Below are positions 1 to 10,869 of a stretch of DNA of 64,000 nt, piece after piece (within the stretch, counting starts at the first letter, position 1; the number at the start of each line of letters is the position of its first letter). Position numbers and translations under genes: made by a program. Source of the DNA: Ephemerocybe angulata (lineage: Eukaryota; Basidiomycota; Agaricomycetes; Agaricales; Psathyrellaceae). Below the pieces are notes generated by a model. It searched no databases. It was not told the DNA's origin and saw nothing but the letters and a program-made list of their open reading frames with translations. The DNA lies in the NCBI GenBank assembly GCA_013368325.1, contig JAACJK010000011.1:1-64000 (forward strand), read 5' to 3'.

Positions 1-82
1 CCTAACCCTAACCCTAACCCTAACCCTAACCCTAACCCTAACCCTAACCCTAACCTAACCCTAACCCTAACCCTAAACCCTA
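1..82. repeat. Terminal telomere repeats (CCCTAA)n
   Basis: About 13 head-to-tail CCCTAA units, with one CCTAA and one CCCTAAA variant, start at base 1. The C-rich strand reads 5' to 3' into the window, as expected at a left chromosome end (TTAGGG type). Confidence 0.97.
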
Positions 83-3000
83 GGCTCTGTCGAGTGTGAC
101 CCACTGATCCTGACCCTCTGTGAGGGTCCATTCTGTGCAAGGATGTTCCCTTGGAAAAGACTGCACCATTCTGACCCTCAGTGAGGGTCCATTCTGTGTG
201 AGGAGTCTCCCTCGGAAAACAGGCTGTGTGGACTGCACCGTTACGACCCTCGGTGAGGGTCCATTCTGTGCGAGGAGTCTCCCTCAGAAAATAGGCTGTG
301 TGGACTGCACCGTTCTGAACCTCGGTGAGGGTCCATTCTGTGCGAGGAGTCTCCCTCGGAGAATAGGCTGTGTGGGCTGCACCGTTCTGACCCTCTGTGA
401 GGGTCCATTCTGTGCGAGGAGTCTCCCTCGGAAAACAGGCTGTGTGGACTGCACCGTTCTGACCCTCGGTGAGGGTCCATTCTGTGCGAGGAGTCTCCCT
501 CGGAGAATAGGCTGTGTGGGCTGCACCGTTATGACCCTCTGTGAGGGTCCATTCTGTGCGACGGTGGCCTGCACCGTCCTGACCCTCTGTGAGGGTCCAT
601 TCTGTGCGAGGAGTCTCCCTCGGAAAACAGGCTGTGTGGACTGCACCGTTCTGACCCTCTGTGAGGGTCCATTCTGTGCGAGGAGTCTCCCTCGGAAAAC
701 AGGCTGTGTGGACTGCACCGTTCTGACCCTCTGTGAGGGTCCATTCTGTGCAGGAGTCTCACTCGGAAAATAGGCTGTGTGGGCTGCACTGGTCTGACCC
801 TCTCTGAGGGTCCATTCTGTGCGAGGATGGCCTGCACCGTTCTGACCCTCGGTGAGGCTCCATTCTGTGCGAGGAGTCTCCCTCGGAAAATAGGCTGTGT
901 GGGCTGCACCGTTATGACCCTCGGTGAGGGTCCATTCTCTGCAGGAGTCTCCCTTGGAAAACAGGCTGTGTGGGCTGCACCGTTCTGACCCTCTGTGAGG
1001 GTTCATTCTGTGCGAGGAGTCTCCCTCGGAAAACAGGCTGTGTGGGCTGCACCGTTATGACCCTCGGTGAGGGTCCATTCTCTGCAGGAGTCTCCCTTGG
1101 AAAACAGGCTGTGTGGACTGCACCGTTCTGACCCTCTGCGAGGGTACATTCTATGCAGGAGTCTCCCTCGGAAAACAGGCTGCGTGGCCTGCACCGTTAT
1201 GACCCTCTGTGAGGGTCCATTCTGTGCGAGGATGGCCTGCACCATCCTGACCCTCTGTGAGGGTCCATTCTGTGCGAGGAGTCTCTCTTGGAAAATAGGC
1301 TGTGTGGGCTGCACCGTTCTGACCCTCGGTGAGGGTCCATTCTGTGCGAGGAGTCTCCCTCGGAAAAGACACTGTGTGGCCTGCACCGTTCTGACCCTCG
1401 GTGAGGCTCCATTCTGTGCGAGGAGTCTCCCTCGGAAAATAGGCTGTGTGGACTGCACCATTCTGACCCTCGGTGAGGGTCCATTCTCTGCAGGAGTCTC
1501 CCTTGGAAAACAGGCTGTGTGGGCTGCACCGTTCTGACCCTCTGTGAGGGTCCATTCTGTGCAGGAGTCTCCCTTGGAAAATAGGGTGTGTGGACTGCAC
1601 TGTTCTGACCCTCTGTGAGGGTCCATTCTGTGCACGGGTGGCCTCCACCGTTCTGACCCTCTGTGAGGGTCCATGCTGTGTGAGGAGTCTCCCTCGGAAA
1701 ACAGGCTGTGTGGGCTGCACCGTTCTGACCCTCGGTGAGGGTCCATTCTGTGCGAGGAGTCTCTCTTGGAAAACAGGCTGTGTGGACTGCACCGTTCTGA
1801 CCCTCTGCGAGGGTCCATTCTATGCAGGAGTCTCCCTCGGAAAACAGGCTGCGTGGCCTGCACCGTTATGACCCTCTGTGAGGGTCCATTCTGTGCGAGG
1901 CTGGCCTGCACCATCCTGACCCTCTGTGAGGGTCCATTCTGTGCGAGGAGTCTCCCTCGGAAAACAGGCTGTGTGGGCTGCACCGTTCTGACCCTCGGTG
2001 AGGGTCCATTCTGTGCGAGGAGTCTCTCTCGGAAAACAGGCTGTGTGGACTGCACCGTTCTGACCCTCTGCGAGGGTCCATTCTATGCAGGAGTCTCCCT
2101 CGGAAAACAGGCTGCGTGGACTGCACCGTTATGACCCTCAGTGAGGGTCCATTCTGTGCAGGAGTCTCTCTCGGAAAATAGGCTGTGTGGGCTGCACTGG
2201 TCTGACCCTCTCTGAGGGTCCATTCTGTGCGAGGATGGCCTGCACCATCCTGACCCTCTGTGAGGGTCCATTCTGTGCGAGGAGTCTCTCTCGGAAAATA
2301 GGCTGTGTGGGCTGCACTGGTCTGACCCTCTGTGAGGGTCCATTCTGTGCGAGTGTGGCCTGCACTGTTCTGACCCTCTGTGAGGGTCCATTCTGTGCGA
2401 GGAGTCTCTCTCGGAAAACAGGCTGTGTGGACTGCACCGTTATGACCCTCTGCGAGGGTCCATTCTATGCAGGAGTCTCCCTCGGAAAATAGGCTGTGTG
2501 GGCTGCACCGTTCTGACCCTCGGTGAGGGTCCATTCTGTGCAGGAGTCTCTCTCGGAAAATAGGCTGTGTGGGCTGCACCGTTATGACCCTCTGTGAGGG
2601 TCCATTCTGTGCGAGGAGTCTCCCTCGGAAAATAGGCTGTGTGGGCTGCACCGTTCTGACCCTCGGTGAGGGTCCATGCTGTGCAGGAGTCTCTCTCGGA
2701 AAATAGGCTGTGTGGGCTGCACCGTTATGACCCTCTGTGAGGGTCCATTCTGTGCGAGGAGTCTCCCTCGGAAAAGAGGCTGTGTGGCCTGCACCGTTCT
2801 GACCCTCGGTGAGGGTCCATTCTGTGCGAGGAGTCTCCCTCGGAAAATAGGCTGTGTGGACTGCACCATTCTGACCCTCGGTGAGGGTCCATTCTCTGCA
2901 GGAGTCTCCCTTGGAAAACAGGCTGTGTGGGCTGCACCGTTATGACCCTCTGTGAGGGTCCATTCTGTGCGAGGCTGGCCTGCACCATCCTGACCCTCTG

Positions 3001-4690
3001 TGAGGGTCCATTCTGTGCGAGGAGTCTCCCTCGGAAAACAGGCTGTGTGGGCTGCACCGTTCTGACCCTCGGTGAGGGTCCATTCTGTGCGAGGAGTCTC
3101 TCTCGGAAAACAGGCTGTGTGGACTGCACCGTTCTGACCCTCTGCGAGGGTCCATTCTATGCAGGAGTCTCCCTCGGAAAACAGGCTGCGTGGCCTGCAC
3201 CGTTATGACCCTCTGTGAGGGTCCATTCTGTGCGAGGCTGGCCTGCACCATCCTGACCCTCTGTGAGGGTCCATTCTGTGCGAGGAGTCTCCCTCGGAAA
3301 ATAGGCTGTGTGGGCTGCACCGTTCTGACCCTCGGTGAGGGTCCATTCTGTGCAGGAGTCTCTCTCGGAAAATAGGCTGTGTGGGCTGCACCGTTATGAC
3401 CCTCTGTGAGGGTCCATTCTGTGCGAGGAGTCTCCCTCGGAAAAGAGGCTGTGTGGCCTGCACCGTTCTGACCCTCGGTGAGGGTCCATTCTGTGCGAGG
3501 AGTCTCCCTCGGAAAATAGGCTGTGTGGACTGCACCATTCTGACCCTCGGTGAGGGTCCATTCTCTGCAGGAGTCTCCCTTGGAAAACAGGCTGTGTGGG
3601 CTGCACCGTTCTGACCCTCGGTGAGGGTCCATTCTGTGCAGGAGTCTCCCTTGGAAAATAGGCTGTGTGGACTGCACTGTTCTGACCCTCTGTGAGGGTC
3701 CATTCTGTGCACGGGTGGCCTCCACCGTTCTGACCCTCTGTGAGGGTCCATGCTGTGTGAGGAGTCTCCCTCGGAAAACAGGCTGTGTGGGCTGCACCGT
3801 TCTGACCCTCGGTGAGGGTCCATTCTGTGCGAGGAGTCTCTCTTGGAAAACAGGCTGTGTGGACTGCACCGTTCTGACCCTCTGCGAGGGTCCATTCTAT
3901 GCAGGAGTCTCCCTCGGAAAACAGGCTGCGTGGCCTGCACCGTTATGACCCTCTGTGAGGGTCCATTCTGTGCGAGGCTGGCCTGCACCATCCTGACCCT
4001 CTGTGAGGGTCCATTCTGTGCGAGGAGTCTCCCTCGGAAAACAGGCTGTGTGGGCTGCACCGTTCTGACCCTCGGTGAGGGTCCATTCTGTGCGAGGAGT
4101 CTCTCTCGGAAAACAGGCTGTGTGGACTGCACCGTTCTGACCCTCTGCGAGGGTCCATTCTATGCAGGAGTCTCCCTCGGAAAACAGGCTGCGTGGACTG
4201 CACCGTTATGACCCTCAGTGAGGGTCCATTCTGTGCAGGAGTCTCTCTCGGAAAATAGGCTGTGTGGGCTGCACTGGTCTGACCCTCTCTGAGGGTCCAT
4301 TCTGTGCGAGGATGGCCTGCACCATCCTGACCCTCTGTGAGGGTCCATTCTGTGCGAGGAGTCTCTCTCGGAAAATAGGCTGTGTGGGCTGCACTGGTCT
4401 GACCCTCTGTGAGGGTCCATTCTGTGCGAGTGTGGCCTGCACTGTTCTGACCCTCTGTGAGGGTCCATTCTGTGCGAGGAGTCTCTCTCGGAAAACAGGC
4501 TGTGTGGACTGCACCGTTATGACCCTCTGCGAGGGTCCATTCTATGCAGGAGTCTCCCTCGGAAAATAGGCTGTGTGGGCTGCACCGGTCTGACCCTCTG
4601 TGAGGGTCCATTCTGTGCGAGGAGTCTCCCTTGAAAAATAGGCTCTGTGGACTGCACTGCTCTGACCCTCTGTGAGGGTCCATTTGCTGC
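83..4690. repeat. Subtelomeric satellite, 72-bp unit with hairpin
   Basis: A tandem array whose main unit is 72 bp (AGGAGTCT starts at 201, 273, 345 and 417). Shorter units of roughly 39-45 bp lacking the GGAGTCTCCCTCGGAAAA segment are interspersed. Almost every unit carries the inverted repeat GACCCTC-NNN-GAGGGTC. Because 72 is divisible by three, long open frames with 24-residue periodicity appear on both strands. They start and stop arbitrarily and are not taken as genes. A block of about 1.2 kb (roughly 1300-2500) recurs at 3377-4577 with an offset of 2077 bp, so the array has higher-order structure. Confidence 0.95.
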
Positions 4691-4903
4691 AAATGCAGAG
4701 TGCCTCCATTACAAGACACAGCATCATCAAAATAGCGACCACAGTAGTGCAAAAACTGCTCAGGGTTGCCTCCAAAAACCCCAGGGTTGCTAAAGAGTAC
4801 TCAGGGTTGTGCAAAATGCACTCAGAAAAGCTCTCAGGGTTGCGCAAAACGTACTCAGGAATTCTCAGGGTTGGATCACCCTGAGGTCAAAAAATCGAGC
4901 CAA
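4691..4903. other. Satellite-to-chromosome transition rich in CAGGGTTG
   Basis: After the last satellite unit there is about 210 bp in which CAGGGTTG recurs at irregular spacing (about six times from 4761 to 4875) among CAAAA and ACTCAG segments. No gene is visible. The motif resembles degenerate telomere-like DNA (GGGTT) and separates the satellite from the interstitial telomere tract. Confidence 0.6.
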
Positions 4904-4925
4904 CAACCCTAACCCTAACCCTACC
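4904..4925. repeat. Interstitial telomere repeat tract
   Basis: Three CCCTAA-like units followed by CCCTACCC, in the same orientation as the terminal telomere. It abuts the truncated end of the telomere-linked gene, which is the arrangement expected if a broken end was once healed by telomere addition and later buried under satellite DNA. Confidence 0.85.
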
Positions 4926-5256
4926 CACCGGCCAGACTATCATGGTCGATCCCATAAATGCGGTTCTCCGTCTGAACAGAGTGTCCTGTCTGCAGCGTGT
5001 GGACAGTGCTCATCGTCTCGTTCTCCAGCAGGGTGTTGATTGCCCCTTTACACTTCCGAGCACGCCAAGCAACAAGGATATGCCTCCACATTGAAATCGT
5101 CAATGCCCAAGCAATTACCACTGCGAACAGGGCACCCATGGCCTTGCTCGTCTTCTCCGGATCCAACTCCCTTCCCATGTCCATGAAGAGCATCTCGTGA
5201 TAGCGGATGGGCATCTCTGGATCTTCCGGCCAGACAGACTTGGCCAAAAACTAAAC

Positions 5257-5287
5257 TCGGACTCAGTCCCAACGAAAGTGAGTCCAA
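5257..5287. repeat. Hairpin element copy 1, inside an intron
   Basis: Arms around GGACTCA and TGAGTCC with a 13-nt loop (5266-5278). It occupies most of the 54-bp intron 5251-5304 of the telomere-linked gene. Confidence 0.7.
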
Positions 5288-7623
5288 ATTATGGAAGGAC
5301 GTACCACAGCAAAGGGCCTCGCAAACGTGTGGATTTGAATCATCATATCCTGATCAAACCCACAAAGACCATGCGGAATCATGCGATCACCTTGTTCGTT
5401 GTTGGTGTTCTTCGAGTATTGCCCAATAAAGGACAAGTACTTTGCAACACCAAACAGGTTGCGGAGCCGGGTGTTTCGGTTGCGAATGAGCATGCAAGTC
5501 ATTTCTGCCATCCGGGAAGGTGCACCCCCTCGTAGTATCGCACCGAGGCAATTCAGAGTCTCCAACTTTGCCAGACTGTGGAGCCATTTCTTCGCCTCAT
5601 GCACGTTCACCACCCAATGGCCTGGAGACGCCTCCACCATGAAACGTGCAAAGAGGGCAGGTGTCGAGAAGACCTTGTTGCCCAAGTCGCACATGCGGTC
5701 CTTGAACGGGTTGCCAGGATCGTCCAAGAAGCAGTAGCCAGGTGTGAAGCAGGACATATTGTCTGCCAATGTGTCATAGTCCACGCGGAGGTCGAGTCCA
5801 AGAAGTACCTCCTCTTTCAAAAGCCTGATTTCTTCTGTTTCCATATTCGTGAAGACTGTCTCCAGGTTGTCTACGGTTATTTTCTTGCCCTCATACAGGA
5901 GGACTGAGTAGTCGTCCTCTGCACGCTTGGGAAAGATGATCTTGGGGAGACTGACTGTGCGGAGTGCGATGTTGGTCGCATACTTCTGGAGGGACCCCAA
6001 GTCGCTGAAGGTTGTTGATTCGTGAAGCTTGGTGAAAACACAAAGCTCATTGAGCAACTCTTTCTCCGACGTCCCAGGAATTGCAAGCCGGTGGTGGAAC
6101 TCGGTGAGCACAGCCAGCTGGATGCTGCGTGTCAACTTGGTGATAACGCCTGTGACGTGGACCGGAATAGCAAAGTCGCCTTGTTCCTTGAGCGTGAAGA
6201 GACCAAGGAAGGCAACAGTGGGATTGGGAAACTTGCTGGTTGTCCGAGATTCCCAGGTGCAAAGCCAGAGAGCTTTGAATACACCATGCAGGGTCTTGAC
6301 GTCTTGGTGGGCCTTGACCTTTTTGAGCGCTGCATCGAGCTTGGGTGTGGATGCAAACTGGAAGCCAGTGCAAGCTTTGCGGAGCAGGCCAACAACCAGA
6401 TGGCCAACAGGAACGCAGTACTGCCTAACTGTAGAGTCCTGATGATGGTCGCTCAGGGGTTTGTTTTCCATCCTTCAAGAAGAATAAGTAAAGCCCTTTT
6501 GAATATGGTTCAGACATACTTTGCATCAGAGTCCTTGCTATTGAAGCGTTGGCGAGCCTCAAGCTGGGTCTGAGGAATAAGTGCCGTGGCCTCCTCCATA
6601 TACTGAACCACTAGAGGAAGAACCCAGCCCAATTCCTCTGTCACCTTGGGGAGCGCAACCAGGGCACGCAGTTTGTCTACCTCTGCACCAACAGGAAGCT
6701 GATGAAACTGGGTGCGCATAAGCCATGGACTGATATACCGAGCATTGGGGACAGAGCGAGCTGCATCAAGTACATTGCCATAGACTTTGGCAAACTCTTG
6801 CGACCAGTACGTTGCTGGGTCTTCTCCCTGCTCTGCGACTGGTACTGCATTGGGAGCGAAGACACGGATGTTGGTTCCAGCACAAGCCTTGTTGATCGAC
6901 TGAACCCAAACATCTTGTTCATACGGCTGGGTGTTCCCCCGATGGTCCTTGCTGATATGCCTGTCAAGATAGTTCTTGTTGCCCGCGGTTGCACATACAG
7001 GACACCCCAGCACCTTTTGAGCTAGAAGGCCAGCAAAGGGAGCGAACGTGGGGACACGTCCATAGTGAGGGATGGGGTATTCCGGGTTGACGTCCCTTGC
7101 AGTTGAGACAGCATCAAGCTCCTTCTTGAGAGCAGCTGTTAGACGTGTCTTGTGGATGTCCTTAAGATGCCTGGTGACGTTGGTGGACGTGTACCCTTGC
7201 TTGCAGGCAAGGCAGATATAGAGACCGAGCTCCTCGTTGATAGCCAGGGTGTGACTCGCTAGGAATGGGCTAGAGCAGAGACCATCTGGGAGATAGGTAT
7301 ACCCATCGTTCTGCTCGTCTTCATCAGACTTGAGGATAAGTGTCAGGCCAGATGTCAAATTCTTGGATTTTGACATACACACCTCTTCGTCAACCTAGAG
7401 AGAATTGTCAGACCATACAAGATACATGAAAGACTTGAACGCACCTCTGAAGTATTGCCCATGCTTTGGGAACCTGTAACAGGCTATAGAACAGTTATTC
7501 CAAAGGGTTCACTAGGTTACATATAAGACATACCTCTGAATCGGAGGGCACATCTCCAGCATCCTGAATAATGAGAGTCAGCAAAGGTGAATCCCAAGTT
7601 ATGTCAAAGTCTGAGCTTTTGAC

Positions 7624-7658
7624 ATTTGGACTCAATCCCAACAGGAATGAGTCCAAAT
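7624..7658. repeat. Hairpin element copy 2, inside an intron
   Basis: Perfect 11-bp arms (ATTTGGACTCA / TGAGTCCAAAT) with a 13-nt loop, lying in intron 7564-7681 of the telomere-linked gene. Confidence 0.85.
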
Positions 7659-7950
7659 TTTTGAGAGGTGATAAAACCTACAGAGTCAGACACATTTTGC
7701 ACATCCTCTTCATCAGAAAAGATCTAAGGAAAGGTAAGACAAAAAGTAGTCTTCAAAGTGTTTGAACAAACCTCAATAGGCTGGTTGAACATTGGAGATG
7801 GTGGTGGTTGGTGGTCAAGAAGCAAATGATGGAATCATTTGGGAAAATGTTGTTTACATCCATCAAACCAAACATTCACATCACATGATTCAAGGTCTGG
7901 GCAAAAGGAAAAGCCAAAATCTTCGAAATTGTGTGAAGGCTTGTGGAGGG

Positions 7951-7989
7951 AAATTTGGACTCATTCCTGACAAGATTGAGTCCAAATTT
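7951..7989. repeat. Hairpin element copy 3, upstream of the telomere-linked gene
   Basis: Perfect 13-bp arms (AAATTTGGACTCA / TGAGTCCAAATTT) with a 13-nt loop. Its loop closely matches the reverse complement of copy 2. It lies about 160 bp upstream of the proposed start codon and could sit in a 5'-UTR intron. Confidence 0.85.
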
Positions 7990-8042
7990 TTGTGAAACTC
8001 TAAGTTGCAGAGAATGTCCTAAAAATGCAGGTAAACCAAGGA

Positions 8043-8485
8043 AACACCCAGGTTAGACCAAGTGACAGCCAGGTATGACAGGCTGACACCCAGGTCGGAG
8101 TCAGTAACAGCCAGGTCGGGCTACTAACAGCCAGGTATAACAGACTGACACCCAGGTCGGAGTCAGTAACACCCAGGTCGGGATACTAACAGCCAGGTAA
8201 GGGTTAATAACAGCCTGGTATAACCAAGTGACAGCCAGGTCGGACTACTAACACCCAGGTCGGAGGCAGGTAAGGGTTAAAGACACCCAGGTCGGACTAC
8301 TAACACCCAGGTCGGAGGCAGGTAAGGGTTAAAGACACCCAGGTCGGACTACTGACACCCAGGTCGGAGGCAGGTAAGGGTTAAAGACACCCAGGTCGGG
8401 CTACTGACAGCCAGGTCGGGGTTAATTTCACCCAGGTAAGGGTTAATGACAGCCGGGTCGGACTACTGACAGCCAGGTCGAGGAA
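8043..8485. repeat. CCCAGGTCGG minisatellite, 52-bp higher-order unit
   Basis: Repeated blocks of the type ACACCCAGGTCGG / ACAGCCAGGTCGG separated by ACTACTA or GGCAGG. From about 8230 they form 52-bp units (8281 to 8333) ending in TAAGGGTTAA, a telomere-like string. No coding potential is seen. Confidence 0.85.
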
Positions 8486-8999
8486 ATAAATAGCCCTAAA
8501 TTAACCCTTAATGGGCAGATATATTCCGACCTGGCACCCGGGTCGGGGAATCTGAATGCTAGACACCAGCGACGTGGCACGCGAACCTCCCCCGAATCCC
8601 CTCGGGAAAAGAACAGGCTGCGCAGCGGGGTGCCCCGGTCACCCTGGCCGTGTTCTCGCCCAGCTTCGTCGATGCTGGACGCCATCCGTCCTAACGGTAG
8701 GGGGGTAGGGCACGACGAGGGACTGTCCAGGCTTCTACACGTGTTGGTCGGACCGGAAGGATCGGGCGATGACCGGCTACCTCGTACGAGGAGCTCGGCA
8801 AGGTAGCGCTGCTAAGCAGACAGTCGGAAAGTGGAGCGCTTCATTCCCAGAATCCAGGCTATCCGGCGGGGTATAGAAAGGAGGCGCGAGCGGCCAACGG
8901 GGGGCCAGACAGGCTCTTAAGAAGTACGCCCAGGGGCACGTGGGCGAGCTTATTACATAATATTCCCGACGGAACACGGGAGTTCCGGATCGACGCCGG
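8486..8999. other. Intergenic, no gene seen
   Basis: GC-rich DNA between the minisatellite and the GAAGAT array. Only short frames without recognisable features. Confidence 0.5.
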
Positions 9000-10130
9000 C
9001 GTCTATAGGCGCCCGCACCGTGCTGCCTCCAGAAGACGCGTATATCTTCCATCATCCATCATTCGCCGGCCAGAAAGACAGTCCAGAAGACGTGTATATC
9101 TTCCATAGAATTCGGACTTAAAGCGAAGAAGATGAGTGCGAATTCAACATTCGTCTCACCGGCCATTTGGAAGCTGCGCATATCTTCCAAGCTGTTCATG
9201 CCCGGGTCAACCAGAAGATGGCGATATCTGCTCCTGGTACGAAGACCAGGCCCCAAAGTCCTTGGAGCAGATGAACATATCTTCGGATCCATTTCTGCTC
9301 GCCTCTCGAAGAAGGTGTTATCCTCTCCGGATGCGGACTGGAAGATAAGATTATCTTCCGAATCAGCCTTTAAGCGCGATCTTGAAGATATCACTCCACT
9401 TGAGGTCATTGGCAGATGCCAGACATATCTTCCCGACCTGTCCATGCTCGCGCCTTGAAGATGGTGATCTCTGCTCCTGATACGAACTGGAAGACATAGA
9501 TATCTTCCGGTTTAACCTACGCGCGAGGCCGAAGATACCAGTTCCCTTGGAGCGTACCCCGCATGACCTCATGGAAGATACGTCCGTCTCGGGGTTGTCT
9601 CGGGGAGGCCAACTGGTGATCTTCAGTAAGTCTCTCTGGAGGACCTCGACCACGACGATATCTTTGCAGGAGGGCCCGAATATGTCACGACCTTCTTCGG
9701 TGAGCCTCTGCGCATCGACTCGAAGCTGGATATTTCTTTCATGTGTCTCCCGCAGGTCACCTTGAAGATGATGCCATCTTCGGTAAACTCTCTGGAGGCG
9801 GATGGAAGATGTCGATATCTTCCTTTAGTCAGGCTGCAGGAGGGCCCCAATATTTCACGATCTTCAGGAGGCAGAGGTACGACTCAGCTTGAAGGTCCTG
9901 TTATCTTCGGTGAGCCTCTGCACATCGACTCGAAGCTGGATATATCTTCCATGTGTCTCTCCGCAGGTCGCCTTGAAGATGATGACATCTTCCATGCGCA
10001 ACGTGTGAACAGGGAAGACACTGTTATCTTCTGTGGGTGCTCACTATTATCTTCTGTGGGTGCTCACTCTAACTGAGAATGTCTAAAATATCTTCTTCTT
10101 CCTTCTATCAGGCTCGGAGAAGATGCTCTC
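9000..10130. repeat. Degenerate array of GAAGAT/ATCTTC palindromic sites
   Basis: The words GGAAGAT and ATATCTTCC recur many times at spacings of a few tens of bases, often facing each other with 0-14 bp between them (for example near 9350 and 9810). Longer diverged copies also occur: the stretch at about 9700-9775 (TTCGGTGAGCCTCTGC...) recurs at about 9909-9995, and GCAGGAGGGCCC recurs at about 9667 and 9838, giving imperfect repeats of roughly 170-210 bp. Open frames here are short and mutually overlapping, so no gene is called. Confidence 0.7.
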
Positions 10131-10869
10131 ATCTCCTGCATTTCAGTCTCCTTGAGTTACCAAACCATCTTTATATCTTCGTGACGCATCCTCTCCTCTT
10201 GTATCAAAGATTACTATGTAATTTCCGCTATTGAGTTTTGAAGGTTCACGTGGATAATCGTCAAACCCCGACCGGTCGGGGTCGAGATAGCCTACCGGTC
10301 GGGTTTGTTTGGTGCGACCGGTCACTCACCGGTTATCTGCGTGCGGTACCTTTGATATATCATTCGCTCAGTCCTTTGAATGATCTACAAGACGGGTGCC
10401 GTCGGATTGATATACGCGTTATGTGTGGGGCGATGATTACAGCGATTTGTGGATTGTGGGTTATTAGAGTATGCCGAGAGCGGTTGTGGGGAGTGTGCCT
10501 TTCTTGGTGGTGAATGTGGTGGTATGGTTAGTCTTGCTCAATATAATGCGAAGATAGAGCCGATGGTAGGTTTATATGCGGTTCTGCTTAGCCCTCCAGC
10601 CGGAGAAAGAAGTTGAAGAATGCTGCCTACACTCCCGAGTTGACGGTTATACTGTATACTTATCAATTGTTGTGGGGTACCAGTATGAACTTGGGAAGAT
10701 AGGGTGGATCCTGCCGTCGATAGCGTTCCCCCGCGTTCACTCTTCTTAGGTCGTTCATAATACAATTAGCCGTCTCGCCATAACGTACTAGTGTAGTACC
10801 TAGATGATATAAGCAAACGGTCGAGAAATTCGGGTGTGAAGGCAACCGCGCCAGCGCCGCAGTGGCTGC
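10131..10869. other. Intergenic, no gene seen
   Basis: Contains two or three ACCGGTCGGG-like words near 10270-10325 but no supported gene. Confidence 0.45.

Larger units (their letters stand above)
4921..7792 (-). pseudogene. Telomere-linked OrsD/DUF3505-type gene, 3' part (helicase) missing
   Basis: Transcribed toward the telomere. Exons I can splice: 7772-7792, 7682-7723, 7534-7563, 7445-7483, 6520-7394, 5305-6472 and 4921-5250, all with GT-AG introns and a continuous frame. Near the N-terminus are two Cys-His modules, one with CLACKQGYTSTNVTRHLKDIH and one with CPVCATAGNKNYLDRHISKDH, typical of the OrsD/DUF3505 region at the head of basidiomycete telomere-linked RecQ helicases. The middle is a long helical region. 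The last exon ends with GHSVQTENRIYGIDHD, the kind of segment that precedes the helicase domain, and then meets the telomere-like tract. The stop is a TAG in GGTGGGTAGGG. No DEAD/RecQ helicase motifs follow, so the gene is a 5' remnant of roughly 830 codons. The family call is from recalled domain features, not a search. Confidence 0.75.

Noticed and set aside
83..4690. Regular palindromic repeats suggesting a CRISPR array
   Set aside because: The whole unit is repeated without unique spacers, and the organism is a eukaryote; this is a satellite.
120..4752. Many long open frames in the satellite (up to 350 codons on both strands)
   Set aside because: They are by-products of a 72-bp (24-codon) tandem repeat with few stops; starts and ends fall anywhere and both strands are equally open.
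4921..7792. A complete telomere-linked RecQ helicase
   Set aside because: No Walker, DEAH or helicase C-terminal motifs are present; coding ends at the telomere tract.
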